From Spirosoma arboris (GTDB taxonomy: Bacteria > Bacteroidota > Bacteroidia > Cytophagales > Spirosomataceae), in NCBI RefSeq assembly GCF_009754945.1, contig NZ_WPIN01000004.1:124001-188000 (forward strand): a DNA stretch of 64,000 bases, read 5' to 3'. A model generated the notes under the pieces. The model did no database searches and was not told the DNA's origin. It worked only from the letters and a program-made list of their open reading frames with translations. Each line of letters starts with the position of its first letter. Within the stretch, counting starts at the first letter, position 1. Positions 18,328-27,474 of the stretch are shown piece by piece. The position numbers and the translations under genes are program-made.

Positions 18328-18815
18328 GGCTGTTAAGTTTTTCTGTTGAATCACATCTGCACATCTACAAAACAAAAAAACAACCAGTCTCGTCGGAAAT
18401 CATATTACAGTTTGACTTGTGGTTATAAGACGCTTTAAATCAATAGTTTATAAGATATTAATTTTGCTTGCCAGGATTTATATTGTTGTAGCAATAGTGT
18501 GTGGAGTGTGGAATATTTCCCCCATTCTGGGGAATATTGGGTGTGGATTCTGTTTAATGTTTGGTGAAAAAACTTACACAATATCACTAAAAACGCAGAA
18601 AGTTAATGAATCTGGCAATGCCGATTGGCATGATGAGAAGTAATTCTCTAAAAATTTTTGACAGTGTAATTATTGACAGGACTCTTTTTTAGGCGTAGAA
18701 AAACGCTTTTTAATAAGATTCAGAGATTAAACAGGATATTTAGTTGTAAAACCTGTTTATGCCCATAACTCTGTCGAAAAAATTGTCCTACTAAGAGAAG
18801 AGGGGCTAAAAAATC
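18328..18815. other. Intergenic region upstream of the ECF sigma gene
   Basis: 488 nt, AT-rich. It contains an inverted repeat AAACAGG-N16-CCTGTTT (18729-18758), a possible terminator-like structure after kdsD, and a poly-A/C stretch close to the sigma gene. A 74-codon GTG-initiated frame at 18419 was not accepted as a gene. Confidence 0.5.
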
Positions 18816-19784
18816 TTAGACTAAACCTTCTTTCAATAAATCATGTAGATGCACAAAGCCATGTACTCGCCCTGCTTCGGCTACGATAAGCTGCGTAATA
18901 TCTCGCTCCTGCATTAGTTGCAAAGCCGCTACTGCGTATTCGTCGGGTGCTACACAAACTGGTTGAGGAGTCATAGCATCCTGAGCACAGAGTTGCCAAA
19001 ATGAATCATGCTCGTAAGCCACCCGCCTAATATCGCCATCTGTAACAATCCCAACTAGTAAACCTGATTCATCAACCACAGCTGTTGCCCCTAAACGGTT
19101 CGCTGAAATGGTGAAAATTACGTCTTTAATAGTTGTGTTGGGAAGAACTTGAGGGCATTGGTTGTGTGGAAAAATATCGGCAACTTTTAGATACAGTTTT
19201 TTTCCCAGTGATCCACCCGGATGGTAGCGGGCAAAATCCTGCCGAGTAAAACCACGCAATTCTAACAAGCTAACAGCTAGTGCATCTCCTAAGGCGAGAG
19301 CCACTGTCGTGCTGGTTGTAGGAGCCAGATTCAGAGGGTCTGCTTCGTGCTCGGCATATGCATGAAGTACATGGTCGGCATGTTGGGCTAAATATGAATC
19401 GCGTGCACTAACGAGCGCAATAAGTCGAACGCCTGTACGCTTCAATAAAGGTAATAGAACCTTGATTTCAGTCGTATTGCCACTCTTCGAAATAATGAGC
19501 ACCACATCATTATCCTGAATCATACCCAAATCGCCATGAATAGCGTCGGCTGCATGCATAAACAGGGCAGGAGTTCCCGTCGAATTCATAGTAGCCACGA
19601 TTTTCTGGCCAATTAAAGCACTTTTGCCTACTCCTGTTACAACCAGACGACCCGTGGTGGTTAGTAACGTTTCTACGGCTGCATCAAATTGGTCATCAAG
19701 CAAATCAATGGCGTTACGGATGGCTTCAGCTTCGGCCAGGAGTACCGAACGGGCGATGGTCTTGGGATTTTTTATTACTTTCAA
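18816..19784 (-). CDS. kdsD: Arabinose-5-phosphate isomerase (KpsF/GutQ family)
   Basis: Interconverts ribulose-5-phosphate and arabinose-5-phosphate, the entry step to KDO for lipopolysaccharide. It has 322 residues, the normal length. The SIS sugar-isomerase domain (residues ~25-190) carries VVTGVGKSALIGQKIVATMNSTG (spanning ~48-70), the HAADAIHGDLGM segment and IISKSGNTTEI. Two CBS domains follow (~205-322), with TDGDIRR between them. It is divergent from recQ, and a TATCTTTG -7 box lies upstream. No other KDO gene is adjacent. Confidence 0.94.
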   Translation of the reverse strand: MKVIKNPKTIARSVLLAEAEAIRNAIDLLDDQFDAAVETLLTTTGRLVVTGVGKSALIGQKIVATMNSTGTPALFMHAADAIHGDLGMIQDNDVVLIISKSGNTTEIKVLLPLLKRTGVRLIALVSARDSYLAQHADHVLHAYAEHEADPLNLAPTTSTTVALALGDALAVSLLELRGFTRQDFARYHPGGSLGKKLYLKVADIFPHNQCPQVLPNTTIKDVIFTISANRLGATAVVDESGLLVGIVTDGDIRRVAYEHDSFWQLCAQDAMTPQPVCVAPDEYAVAALQLMQERDITQLIVAEAGRVHGFVHLHDLLKEGLV

Positions 19785-19840
19785 TGTCAGTTTTGATAAA
19801 CAGGAAAACTTTGCTGTGTATATTCGCTAACTTTATATAG

Positions 19841-19848
19841 CAAAGATA
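19841..19848 (-). promoter_or_regulatory. Bacteroidota-type -7 box of kdsD
   Basis: The minus strand reads TATCTTTG, matching TAnnTTTG, about 57 nt upstream of the kdsD ATG. The -33 element is weak. Confidence 0.45.
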
Positions 19849-19891
19849 CGGCAAGCAAATAGAGTAAAGTAACTTTTGTACGATTTGTAGA

Positions 19892-22099
19892 ATGATGCAG
19901 GTTGATGAGGCAGTCCATGCGACGCTTAAAGAACGACTGAAAGAAATTTTTGGATATAGTCAATTCAGGGGCGAACAGGAGATCATAATTTACAGCATCC
20001 TGGCGGGTCGAAACACATTTGTCATTATGCCCACTGGTGCGGGTAAGTCATTGTGTTACCAACTGCCTGCTATTGTGAGCAATGGTACAGCTGTTGTCAT
20101 TTCGCCCTTAATTGCCCTGATGAAAAATCAGGTTGACCAGTTAAACGCCTTTGGAATCAACGCGCAGTTTTTGAATTCTACGCTTTCTAAAGCGGAGATG
20201 AACAAGGTCAAAAAGGATACTTTGAATGGTACGCTCAAGCTACTTTACATTGCGCCTGAATCATTAACGAAAGAAGAGAATTTGGATTTTTTGAAGAAAG
20301 CCAATATTTCTTTCGTCGCTATTGATGAAGCACACTGTATTTCTGAATGGGGGCATGACTTCCGTCCTGAATACCGGAAAATACGTGGTATTGTCGATAA
20401 CATTGGCAATTTACCCGTTATAGCGCTGACCGCCACTGCTACTCCCAAAGTACAGCAGGATATTCAGAAAAACCTCCAGATGGAGGATGCTAACCTTTAT
20501 AAAACATCTTTCAACCGGAAGAATCTTTACTACGAAATAAAGCCAAAGGTTGATGCCAAAAAACAGCTTATTAAGTACGTTAAGCAGAATAAAGGCAAGT
20601 CGGGAATTATCTATTGCTTAAGCAGGAAGACCGTTGAGGAAATTGCCGAATTGCTAAGCGTTAATGATATAAAGGCGCTTCCTTATCATGCTGGTCTGGA
20701 CCCGCAAACGCGAATGAACAACCAGGACGCGTTCCTGAACGAAGATGTTGACGTGATTTGCGCGACTATCGCATTTGGGATGGGTATTGACAAACCCGAC
20801 GTTCGATTCGTGATTCACTATGATGCCCCTAAATCACTTGAAGGGTATTACCAGGAAACCGGCCGGGCTGGTCGTGATGGTCTCGAAGGTAACTGCCTCA
20901 TGTTCTACAGCTACGACGATATTGTCAAACTGGAGAAGTTTAATAAAGACAAACCGGTTACCGAGCGCGATAATGCTAAGCATCTGCTGGCCGAAATGGT
21001 TTCCTATGCGAATCTGGGCGTCTGTCGTCGTCGGCAGTTGCTGGGTTATTTCGGTGAGTTTATGGATAAAGACTGTGGTTTTTGTGATAACTGTCTGAAA
21101 TCGACCGAGAAGTTCAAAGTACAGCATGAAGTTGTGCTGGCGCTGCAAACGGTGCTTCAAACAGACCAACGTTTCGATGTAGCCCATTTGGCTGACGTAC
21201 TAACGGCCACGAGCAATCAATATGTCACCAGTTACGAACACGACCGGCTTGCCGTGTATGGTAAGGGGCTTGAATTTAATGAAGACTGTAACTATTGGTG
21301 CTCGCTCATTAAGCAGATTACTATTTACGGTTACCTTGAAAAGGACGTTGATAACTATGGCATCCTGAAATTGACCCAGCGGGGTATGAATTATATTGAA
21401 GATCCATATCCGATTACACTGGCCAAAGATCACGATTACGAACAGGTTGTCGAGACAAAAGAAGATGAAGACAAAGATTCGTCTCCTTCGTCGGGTGGAG
21501 TCGCTTATGATGAAGAGTTGCTTGGGTTGCTAAAAGCACTCCGGAAAAAAATCGCCAAAGAAAAAAACCTGCCTCCCTACGTTATCTTCCAGGAGACATC
21601 CATGGAGGAAATGGCAACAACTTACCCCACCACGCGCGAAGAAATGGCGCAGATCAATGGAGTAGGGATGGGGAAAGTACAGAAGTTTGGTCGGCCCTTT
21701 ATTGACCTGATTTCCAAATACGTTGAAGAAAATGAAATTGAAACGGCTCAGGATGTAGTCGTTAAATCGACTGTTAATAAATCGAAAGTCAAGATTTTCA
21801 TTATTCAGCAGATTGACCGCAAAGTTGATCTCGATGAAATCGCCGAATCGAAATCATTGTCGATGGAAGACTTGATGGAAGAGATTGAGCATATCTGTTA
21901 CTCAGGTACGCGGCTTAACCTTGATTATTATATCAATCAGGTAATGGATGAAGACCGACAGGATGAAATTTTCGACTACTTCATGCAGGCTGATAGTGAT
22001 AATATCGCTGTAGCTATGCGTGAATTTGGGGGCGACGATTTCACAGAACAAGACTTGCGTTTAATGCGGATTAAATTCCTGTCGGAAGTAGCAAACTAA
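19892..22099 (+). CDS. recQ: ATP-dependent DNA helicase RecQ
   Basis: 3'-5' DNA helicase of recombination and repair, 735 residues. Motif 0 with FGYSQFRGEQE; Walker A MPTGAGKSLCYQLP (~48); Walker B DEAHCISEWGHDFRPEY (~145); motif III TATATP; motif VI YQETGRAGRDG (~325). The RQC zinc site is CRRRQLLGYF...CGFCDNC (~375-400). A winged-helix segment is followed by an HRDC domain (~545-620) with the helix PPYVIFQETSMEEMA, and a C-terminal ~100-residue extension (HTH-like) that occurs in Bacteroidota RecQ proteins. It is divergent from kdsD and followed by a repeat and purD. Confidence 0.95.
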   Translation: MMQVDEAVHATLKERLKEIFGYSQFRGEQEIIIYSILAGRNTFVIMPTGAGKSLCYQLPAIVSNGTAVVISPLIALMKNQVDQLNAFGINAQFLNSTLSKAEMNKVKKDTLNGTLKLLYIAPESLTKEENLDFLKKANISFVAIDEAHCISEWGHDFRPEYRKIRGIVDNIGNLPVIALTATATPKVQQDIQKNLQMEDANLYKTSFNRKNLYYEIKPKVDAKKQLIKYVKQNKGKSGIIYCLSRKTVEEIAELLSVNDIKALPYHAGLDPQTRMNNQDAFLNEDVDVICATIAFGMGIDKPDVRFVIHYDAPKSLEGYYQETGRAGRDGLEGNCLMFYSYDDIVKLEKFNKDKPVTERDNAKHLLAEMVSYANLGVCRRRQLLGYFGEFMDKDCGFCDNCLKSTEKFKVQHEVVLALQTVLQTDQRFDVAHLADVLTATSNQYVTSYEHDRLAVYGKGLEFNEDCNYWCSLIKQITIYGYLEKDVDNYGILKLTQRGMNYIEDPYPITLAKDHDYEQVVETKEDEDKDSSPSSGGVAYDEELLGLLKALRKKIAKEKNLPPYVIFQETSMEEMATTYPTTREEMAQINGVGMGKVQKFGRPFIDLISKYVEENEIETAQDVVVKSTVNKSKVKIFIIQQIDRKVDLDEIAESKSLSMEDLMEEIEHICYSGTRLNLDYYINQVMDEDRQDEIFDYFMQADSDNIAVAMREFGGDDFTEQDLRLMRIKFLSEVAN

Positions 22100-22100
22100 T

Positions 22101-22190
22101 TGATTTACGGTTTACGGCTTACGGTTTACGATTTCCTGAAGAATGCAGGTGGTCAAATCGTAAATTGTAAATCGTAGTTCGTAAATCGGT
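22101..22190. repeat. Imperfect inverted repeat between recQ and purD
   Basis: The left arm is built of TTTACGGTTTACGGCTTACGG units ending GATTTCC. The right arm, with AATCGTAAATTGTAAATCG, is close to its reverse complement. It is internally repetitive and very similar in style to the element after purD at 23481. Confidence 0.7.
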
Positions 22191-22192
22191 AC

Positions 22193-23479
22193 ATGAATAT
22201 ACTAATACTGGGATCGGGTGGGAGAGAGCACGCCTTTGCGTGGAAATTAGCGCAAAGCCCGTTGTGTGATACATTGTTTGTAGCGCCAGGCAATGCCGGT
22301 ACGGCACAGGTAGCTACTAATTTACCGGTTAGCTACACTGATTTTTCGGCTATTGCCAATACAATTCGAGACAAAAATATCGACCTGCTGATTGTAGGCC
22401 CAGAAGAGCCTTTGGTAAAGGGGATTGTTGATTTCCTACGTCAACAACCCGATTTAGGCAGCCTACGCATTGTTGGGCCAGATGCAAAAGGAGCGCAATT
22501 AGAAGGCAGCAAGGATTTCTCGAAACAGTTTATGGCGCGTTATGGTATTCCGACAGCGGCTTCACAAACGTTTACGACAGAAACACTTCAGCAAGGGCTA
22601 ACTTACCTGGAAACACACTCGTTTCCGATCGTATTAAAAGCAGACGGACTAGCAGCGGGTAAGGGCGTTATTATTGCCGAAACACTAGTCGATGCAAAAA
22701 CGGCATTAAGCGACATGCTCGATGGGTATAAGTTTGGTGCCGCAGGCAGCAAGGTCGTTGTAGAGCAGTTTTTGCGAGGTATCGAACTGTCGGTGTTTGT
22801 TTTGTGCGACGGGGAGAATTACAAAATTCTTCCTGAAGCTAAAGATTACAAGCGCATCGGCGAAGAAGATACGGGACCTAACACGGGTGGAATGGGGGCC
22901 GTTTCTCCGGTGGTTTTTGCCAGCCAGTCGTTCCTGCAAAAAGTTGAAGATAAAGTTGTAAAACCAACTTTGGCGGGTTTAAAACAGGAGGGAATTCATT
23001 ACCAGGGCTTCATTTTTGTAGGCCTGATGAAAGTGAATGGCGAGCCTTTCGTCATTGAATATAATGCCCGTATGGGCGATCCTGAAACGGAAGTTGTTCT
23101 CCCGAGGCTTCAGAATGATTTTGTTGAATTGATGGTAGCGACTGCCGACGGTGAACTGGACAAAATTTCGGTTCAGGTGTCTCCCCAGACGGCGGTAACA
23201 ACCATGCTGGTATCGGGTGGTTACCCCGGTGATTATGTGACCGGTAAAATCATTTCGGAATTAGAGCGTTTAGAAGATGTAATGGCGTTTCATGCCGGAA
23301 CGCTGGCCCAGGATGGTCACGTGTTGACCAATGGTGGGCGAGTGCTAGCGATAACGGCTCAGGCCAATTCGCTTGAAAATGCTGTTCGGAAGTCGCAGGA
23401 AGCGGCCCGAATGGTGCAATTTGATGGAAAACAGTACCGTAAAGATATTGGGGTTGACCTGATTCGGTACTCAGACTAA
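22193..23479 (+). CDS. purD: Phosphoribosylamine-glycine ligase
   Basis: GARS enzyme of purine synthesis, joining glycine to phosphoribosylamine with ATP. It has 428 residues, the usual length. N-terminal motif MNILILGSGGREHAFAWKL; ATP-grasp motifs GSKDFSKQFMARYGIPTA, PIVLKADGLAAGKGV and the Mg-binding segment GEPFVIEYNARMGDPETEV (~285-303). It is flanked on both sides by inverted repeats of related sequence and lies in the same direction as recQ and ricT. Other purine genes in the window (PurF-like at 29176, purE at 63937) are scattered. Confidence 0.95.
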   Translation: MNILILGSGGREHAFAWKLAQSPLCDTLFVAPGNAGTAQVATNLPVSYTDFSAIANTIRDKNIDLLIVGPEEPLVKGIVDFLRQQPDLGSLRIVGPDAKGAQLEGSKDFSKQFMARYGIPTAASQTFTTETLQQGLTYLETHSFPIVLKADGLAAGKGVIIAETLVDAKTALSDMLDGYKFGAAGSKVVVEQFLRGIELSVFVLCDGENYKILPEAKDYKRIGEEDTGPNTGGMGAVSPVVFASQSFLQKVEDKVVKPTLAGLKQEGIHYQGFIFVGLMKVNGEPFVIEYNARMGDPETEVVLPRLQNDFVELMVATADGELDKISVQVSPQTAVTTMLVSGGYPGDYVTGKIISELERLEDVMAFHAGTLAQDGHVLTNGGRVLAITAQANSLENAVRKSQEAARMVQFDGKQYRKDIGVDLIRYSD

Positions 23480-23480
23480 C

Positions 23481-23570
23481 TGATTTACGGATTATGATGT
23501 ACGATGTACGATTTTCTCGCGCGTCAGACAATTCGTAATTCGTACGTCGTAACGGGGCCGCCCGCGCGGT
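23481..23570. repeat. Imperfect inverted repeat between purD and ricT
   Basis: Left part with GATTTACGG, GATGTACGATGTACGATTTT; right part with AATTCGTAATTCGTACGTCG, roughly its complement. It is related in style and partly in sequence to the repeat at 22101. Confidence 0.65.
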
Positions 23571-23585
23571 CATAAATTAATATAT

Positions 23586-24797
23586 ATGTCATGTAAATCC
23601 TGTGCAACCGGCGGGTGTGGAACCCAACGTGGAGCATCCGATGGCCCCGGCGGAGAACCGCAGAAAACGGCTACAACCGGATGCGGAAGCGGAGGGTGTA
23701 GCACCGGAGGCTGCAATAAGTTAAATTCTTTTGACTGGCTCAGCGATATCGCCATGCCGGGTCTTCGATACGATGTCGTAGAGGTTAAATTTAAGGGTGG
23801 CCGAAAGGATTATTACCGGAACGTTCATCAACTTGATCTCACCACAGGCGACTACGTCGTTGTCGAAATGCAATCAGGCTTTCATATCGGAGCCGTTTCG
23901 TTACAGGGAGAATTAGTGCGCCTACAGGTGAAAAAGCGGGCCGTTAAGATTAACGACGACACGAAAGTTATTCACCGTCTTGCTACGCCGAAGGATATGG
24001 AGCGGCACGAACAGGCCGTTTTACGCGATTTGCCTTCCCTGTATCGTTCCCGCGAAATCGTTCGTGAACTAAAGCTCAACATGAAATTATCGGACGTTGA
24101 GTTTCAGTCTGATAATACTAAAGCGACATTTTATTATTCATCCGAAGAGCGTGTCGATTTTCGGGAACTAATAAAAATGCTGGCGAGCGAATTCAAAGCC
24201 CGGATTGAAATGCGGCAGATTAGTCTGCGTCAGGAAGCTGGTCGGTTAGGCGGTATTGGTTCCTGTGGTCGCGAGCTCTGTTGCTCGACCTGGCTGACGG
24301 ATTTTAAGAATATCGCAACTTCGGCAGCTCGCTATCAGAATCTATCCCTCAACCCGGCTAAATTGTCGGGTCAGTGCGGGCGGTTGAAGTGCTGCCTAAA
24401 TTACGAGCTGGATACGTACATGGATGCGCTACGGGACATTCCGACAATTGAAAAACCGTTGGAAACGCAGAAAGGGCGGGCTTATCTCCAGAAAACCGAT
24501 ATTTTCCGAAAGTTGATGTGGTTTGGTTATGGGGCCGAGAGTACATGGCATCCACTACCTATTGACCGGGTGCTGGAAATTGTCGAACTGAATAAAAACG
24601 GTATCATTCCCGAATCGTTTGATGTATTGATGCCTATAGCTGAAAAGGAGCCCATTACAGCAGCAACCCTCAATAGTGATCTGCAAAAATTAGACGCTAA
24701 GTATACCTCGAAAGCGGGTAATAAAAAGAAAAAGAAGAAGCCGCGTGGCCCAGAAGGTAATTCGCCCCGCCCTGCCCAAAACGGTAAAGTATCTTAA
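23586..24797 (+). CDS. ricT: PSP1-family protein RicT
   Basis: 403-residue protein of the RicT/PSP1 (YaaT) family. In Bacillus, RicT is part of an iron-sulfur complex with RicA and RicF that helps RNase Y-dependent mRNA processing; in Bacteroidota its role is not settled. The conserved core (~50-330) includes two Cys-rich signatures, GSCGRELCCSTWL (~217-229) and GQCGRLKCCLNYE (~261-273), typical of the family. The N-terminal ~40 residues are Gly/Cys-rich (CKSCATGGCGTQ, GCGSGGCSTGGC) and may add metal ligands. The C-terminus is a Lys-rich tail. A clear terminator follows at 24800. Confidence 0.92.
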   Translation: MSCKSCATGGCGTQRGASDGPGGEPQKTATTGCGSGGCSTGGCNKLNSFDWLSDIAMPGLRYDVVEVKFKGGRKDYYRNVHQLDLTTGDYVVVEMQSGFHIGAVSLQGELVRLQVKKRAVKINDDTKVIHRLATPKDMERHEQAVLRDLPSLYRSREIVRELKLNMKLSDVEFQSDNTKATFYYSSEERVDFRELIKMLASEFKARIEMRQISLRQEAGRLGGIGSCGRELCCSTWLTDFKNIATSAARYQNLSLNPAKLSGQCGRLKCCLNYELDTYMDALRDIPTIEKPLETQKGRAYLQKTDIFRKLMWFGYGAESTWHPLPIDRVLEIVELNKNGIIPESFDVLMPIAEKEPITAATLNSDLQKLDAKYTSKAGNKKKKKKPRGPEGNSPRPAQNGKVS

Positions 24798-24799
24798 AC

Positions 24800-24832
24800 A
24801 AATAACCCCGACCTAGCTGGCCGGGGTTATTT
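24800..24832. terminator. Terminator after ricT
   Basis: AAATAACCCCG and CGGGGTTATTT form an 11-bp stem around an 11-nt loop between the convergent ricT and the BlaR1-tail-like gene; it can work in both directions. Confidence 0.85.
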
Positions 24833-24851
24833 GTTATTGGGAGGGATAAGC

Positions 24852-25811
24852 TTAAAAATCGCCTGAGTAAAATGGACTAAAAACGTAATAGCTGCTATCA
24901 CGCTTGGCACGTTTAGGGGTGGTCTGGATGTATAACTGAAAGCGTGGTAAGGGGTTGTCGGCGCGGAACCAATCTCGGTAAGGTCGTTCTTTGGTATAAA
25001 GCCGGGCTACTTCGCGAACGTGAACGGTCGTTACATCGGCAGTCGTGGCGGGTAAGTTGTTGATAAAAATGTCTACAGTTTTAGCAAAGTCGTCATAGAC
25101 TTTTAAATGTTCATTCTTCGTCCGTTCAACCAATGCGTTTTTGTTGTGAAAAAACGTGGCTTCAAGCAGTTGATTCATGTTAAACGAAAAACTCTCCCCA
25201 AGCGGATACCGTGAAATGGCTGCCGCTTGAAGTAATGTGAAAAACTGCTTACGGATTCCGTTAAATGGAACCGGCTGGGGGCTGGTCTGAATAATAATCT
25301 GGTACGGCTTAGCTTTAGTATCACTGTTAGCCATATTTTCCCATTGGTGCATCACAAATAATTCACTGACAAACTCCGGCGAAAGTTTTTTCAGCGCTTC
25401 GGCCGGAACTTCTTTCCCATCAATGTATACTGCTGATTCATATTTGTAATCGTCGGGAAGTATGAATTCGTCGCCTTTCAGTTGCAGCACAACAGGTTTA
25501 CTTTGAACAACCTGTGTACCAGTCTTACTTCGGAATAAGGCAAGGTGACGATACCAGGTTCCTTTGTCTTCTAAATCTACGACCATTGCTCGCGTCGGAT
25601 TGATCGCGGGTAGAGCGTTGGGAGCAAGGGCCTGGTTTAAGAGATAAGGCTCTTTTTTCTCCTGATGCCGACAAGCCATCCCCATTGCTCCCATCAGCAG
25701 CCCCCAAAGTACATACCGCCACCAGGCCGATGAATCTGAATGATGACTATTCATCATACGAACGCGCTGGTGCAGTGTTGGACCACTAAATTGGTTGGTA
25801 AAGGTGTACAT
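24852..25811 (-). CDS. Unknown membrane-anchored protein resembling the post-peptidase tail of a BlaR1/M56 protein
   Basis: 319 residues; no named family recognised. The first ~48 residues (FTNQFSGPTLHQRVRMMNS, then a TM helix) align with the segment just before the last TM helix of the neighbouring M56 peptidase (ITNHFSKSQLKTRISMLN plus TM). This is the conserved region after the catalytic domain of BlaR1-like proteins. The rest (~50-319) is a soluble, probably periplasmic domain with no detectable catalytic motif. A Cys (GMACRHQ) near residue 47 could be a lipid site but is not in a clean lipobox. The gene starts 4 nt after the M56 stop, so it is co-transcribed with blaI and the peptidase gene. 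I infer it arose by duplication and loss of the peptidase part; its job is unknown. Confidence 0.75.
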   Translation of the reverse strand: MYTFTNQFSGPTLHQRVRMMNSHHSDSSAWWRYVLWGLLMGAMGMACRHQEKKEPYLLNQALAPNALPAINPTRAMVVDLEDKGTWYRHLALFRSKTGTQVVQSKPVVLQLKGDEFILPDDYKYESAVYIDGKEVPAEALKKLSPEFVSELFVMHQWENMANSDTKAKPYQIIIQTSPQPVPFNGIRKQFFTLLQAAAISRYPLGESFSFNMNQLLEATFFHNKNALVERTKNEHLKVYDDFAKTVDIFINNLPATTADVTTVHVREVARLYTKERPYRDWFRADNPLPRFQLYIQTTPKRAKRDSSYYVFSPFYSGDF

Positions 25812-25815
25812 AGAC

Positions 25816-27360
25816 TTAATTGTCTTCGTTGACGTAAAACAGCAGGTACACAGTATCCGACCGTTTTTGTGCGGCTTGATTATAACCTAGTATGACGGCA
25901 ACCGTATAAAGCTGGTCTATCTTCAACATGCGAATTGCTTCGGGAGTAGAGGGCTCGTTATTGATGAAGACTTTGACCATATTCGCTGCATTATCTACTG
26001 ATAGCGAACCATCTGGTTTAACGCTTAAACTGCTATTGGAACTGGACTGCTTTTGAACTTCTTCTTTATCGAATTTACGGAAGCCAATGCCCAGATGGCC
26101 GTATTTACGTTCACCCTCCAAGATCAAGTACTCCATTTTTTTATCATCAATAGATTGAGAAACAATGGTTTCGTCATCGGCTGCACGCGACGGGCTTATA
26201 CGCACCGAATCGACTACTGACAAATTGTTAACGGAATCTATTTGTGAGCCAACCGATGTTGATCGGAACTTACTCATTGAACCATCATCCGATTTTGAAA
26301 CAATAGATTCATTCCCGATAACTTGTTTGGTTAATGTCTTGGAGGACTGGTCAGGCTTTGCTGCTACTTCAACTATAGCCGAAATTGGCTCCGTTCCAGG
26401 TTTAGGAATATAGTTGCTCAATGCCTTACTAGGCTGTGGAGGAGCAAATGCAGACGCTACTGTCAAAGCAGCGATAAAGAGAACAGGATATTTCAACCAG
26501 GTTACTGCTGAGGATTCTGGTTTGTTCAGCATACTAATCCGGGTCTTGAGCTGCGACTTGCTAAAGTGGTTCGTAATGGCAGATTGCCCGTACGACATAC
26601 TTACTTTTACCAGATTATATTGATAAGCTTTGGCATCGACACCTTCGGCTAGCACAGCCCGATCCGCACTGAACTCAAGGGTTTGATGGAGCAGTTGCCG
26701 AAACAGATAAGCTGCTGGGTTAAACCAGAATATAATACATACTAACTCCGCGCCAAGCATATCGTAACTATGTCGCTCACGTACATGGACACGTTCGTGC
26801 CTAAGAATCTGATCTAATTCATCGGGTGCGTGGTGGCGAGGATTCAGCACAACCCAGTCGAAAAAGGAAAAAGGTGAGGTAGTGGCTTCATTGCGAACCA
26901 GCGTAAAATCGTCGTATGGCTCATGGACTGATTGTCTAATAAGTCGTCGCAAGGAAAATAACTGAATTCCAAATCGTATAAACAGGAAGAAAACTCCGCT
27001 GATATAGAGTAGTAAGAGACCAACTGGCCACGACCATACGAATTTTGGTGACGGGTGGCGAAATAACCTGTACGTCTTTTGATTAGGAAATGTGATTGTA
27101 ACCTCGGGTTGAGAAGGCGTTAGGTTGGGCAATACCTTCGGGACAATTACCTGCGCCGTCTGGTACATCACAGTTCGTACACGCTCTGGTCGCCAATCAG
27201 GAAGCTCCAGCAGGGGTAGGAGCAAAGCCCCCGCCAAACCTACCCATAGTGCCAGTCGATTGGCCCCAAAAAACGTTTCGCGTCGAAGCAATGCGTAATA
27301 CGCAATGCTGACAACAGCCAGAAGTGCATTGGCTAAAACAACATAACGTAATGTTTCCAT
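25816..27360 (-). CDS. BlaR1-like M56 family metallopeptidase (sensor/transducer)
   Basis: Membrane zinc peptidase, 514 residues. N-terminal TM helices (~4-22, ~33-52), a TM near 110-130, the catalytic motif HERVHVRERHSYD (HExxH form HERVH, ~187-191) with the downstream TLEFSADRAVL segment, then a juxtamembrane FSKSQLKTRISMLN, a last TM (~290-310) and a ~200-residue C-terminal periplasmic tail rich in Ser/Asp. In the known BlaR1/MecR1 systems, such a protease inactivates the BlaI repressor when a ligand is sensed. A classical penicillin-binding sensor domain (SxxK) is not evident in the tail, so the signal is likely not a beta-lactam. It is downstream of blaI and upstream of the tail-like gene. 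Confidence 0.9.
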   Translation of the reverse strand: METLRYVVLANALLAVVSIAYYALLRRETFFGANRLALWVGLAGALLLPLLELPDWRPERVRTVMYQTAQVIVPKVLPNLTPSQPEVTITFPNQKTYRLFRHPSPKFVWSWPVGLLLLYISGVFFLFIRFGIQLFSLRRLIRQSVHEPYDDFTLVRNEATTSPFSFFDWVVLNPRHHAPDELDQILRHERVHVRERHSYDMLGAELVCIIFWFNPAAYLFRQLLHQTLEFSADRAVLAEGVDAKAYQYNLVKVSMSYGQSAITNHFSKSQLKTRISMLNKPESSAVTWLKYPVLFIAALTVASAFAPPQPSKALSNYIPKPGTEPISAIVEVAAKPDQSSKTLTKQVIGNESIVSKSDDGSMSKFRSTSVGSQIDSVNNLSVVDSVRISPSRAADDETIVSQSIDDKKMEYLILEGERKYGHLGIGFRKFDKEEVQKQSSSNSSLSVKPDGSLSVDNAANMVKVFINNEPSTPEAIRMLKIDQLYTVAVILGYNQAAQKRSDTVYLLFYVNEDN

Positions 27361-27390
27361 CTCTATTCGGGTGCGGAAAATAGTTGGTCA

Positions 27391-27474
27391 GAAATAGTCT
27401 GGAGTGGTCAAGCATGGTCAGGTTTAGTTATAGCAGCAAGTATGACCATGCTTGACTATCCCTGACTATTTTTT
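27391..27474. repeat. Inverted repeat between blaI and the M56 gene
   Basis: The left arm contains AATAGTC and GGTCAAGCATGGTCA; the right arm contains TGACCATGCTTGAC and GACTATTTT, its near-perfect complement, with an ~18-nt loop. It lies between co-directional genes and its right end includes the blaI stop codon. Confidence 0.75.

Noticed and set aside
18419..18643. 74-codon plus-strand frame with a GTG start and a hydrophobic stretch
   Set aside because: It lies in a non-coding AT-rich gap, has no RBS or promoter match, an odd composition, and no recognisable family.
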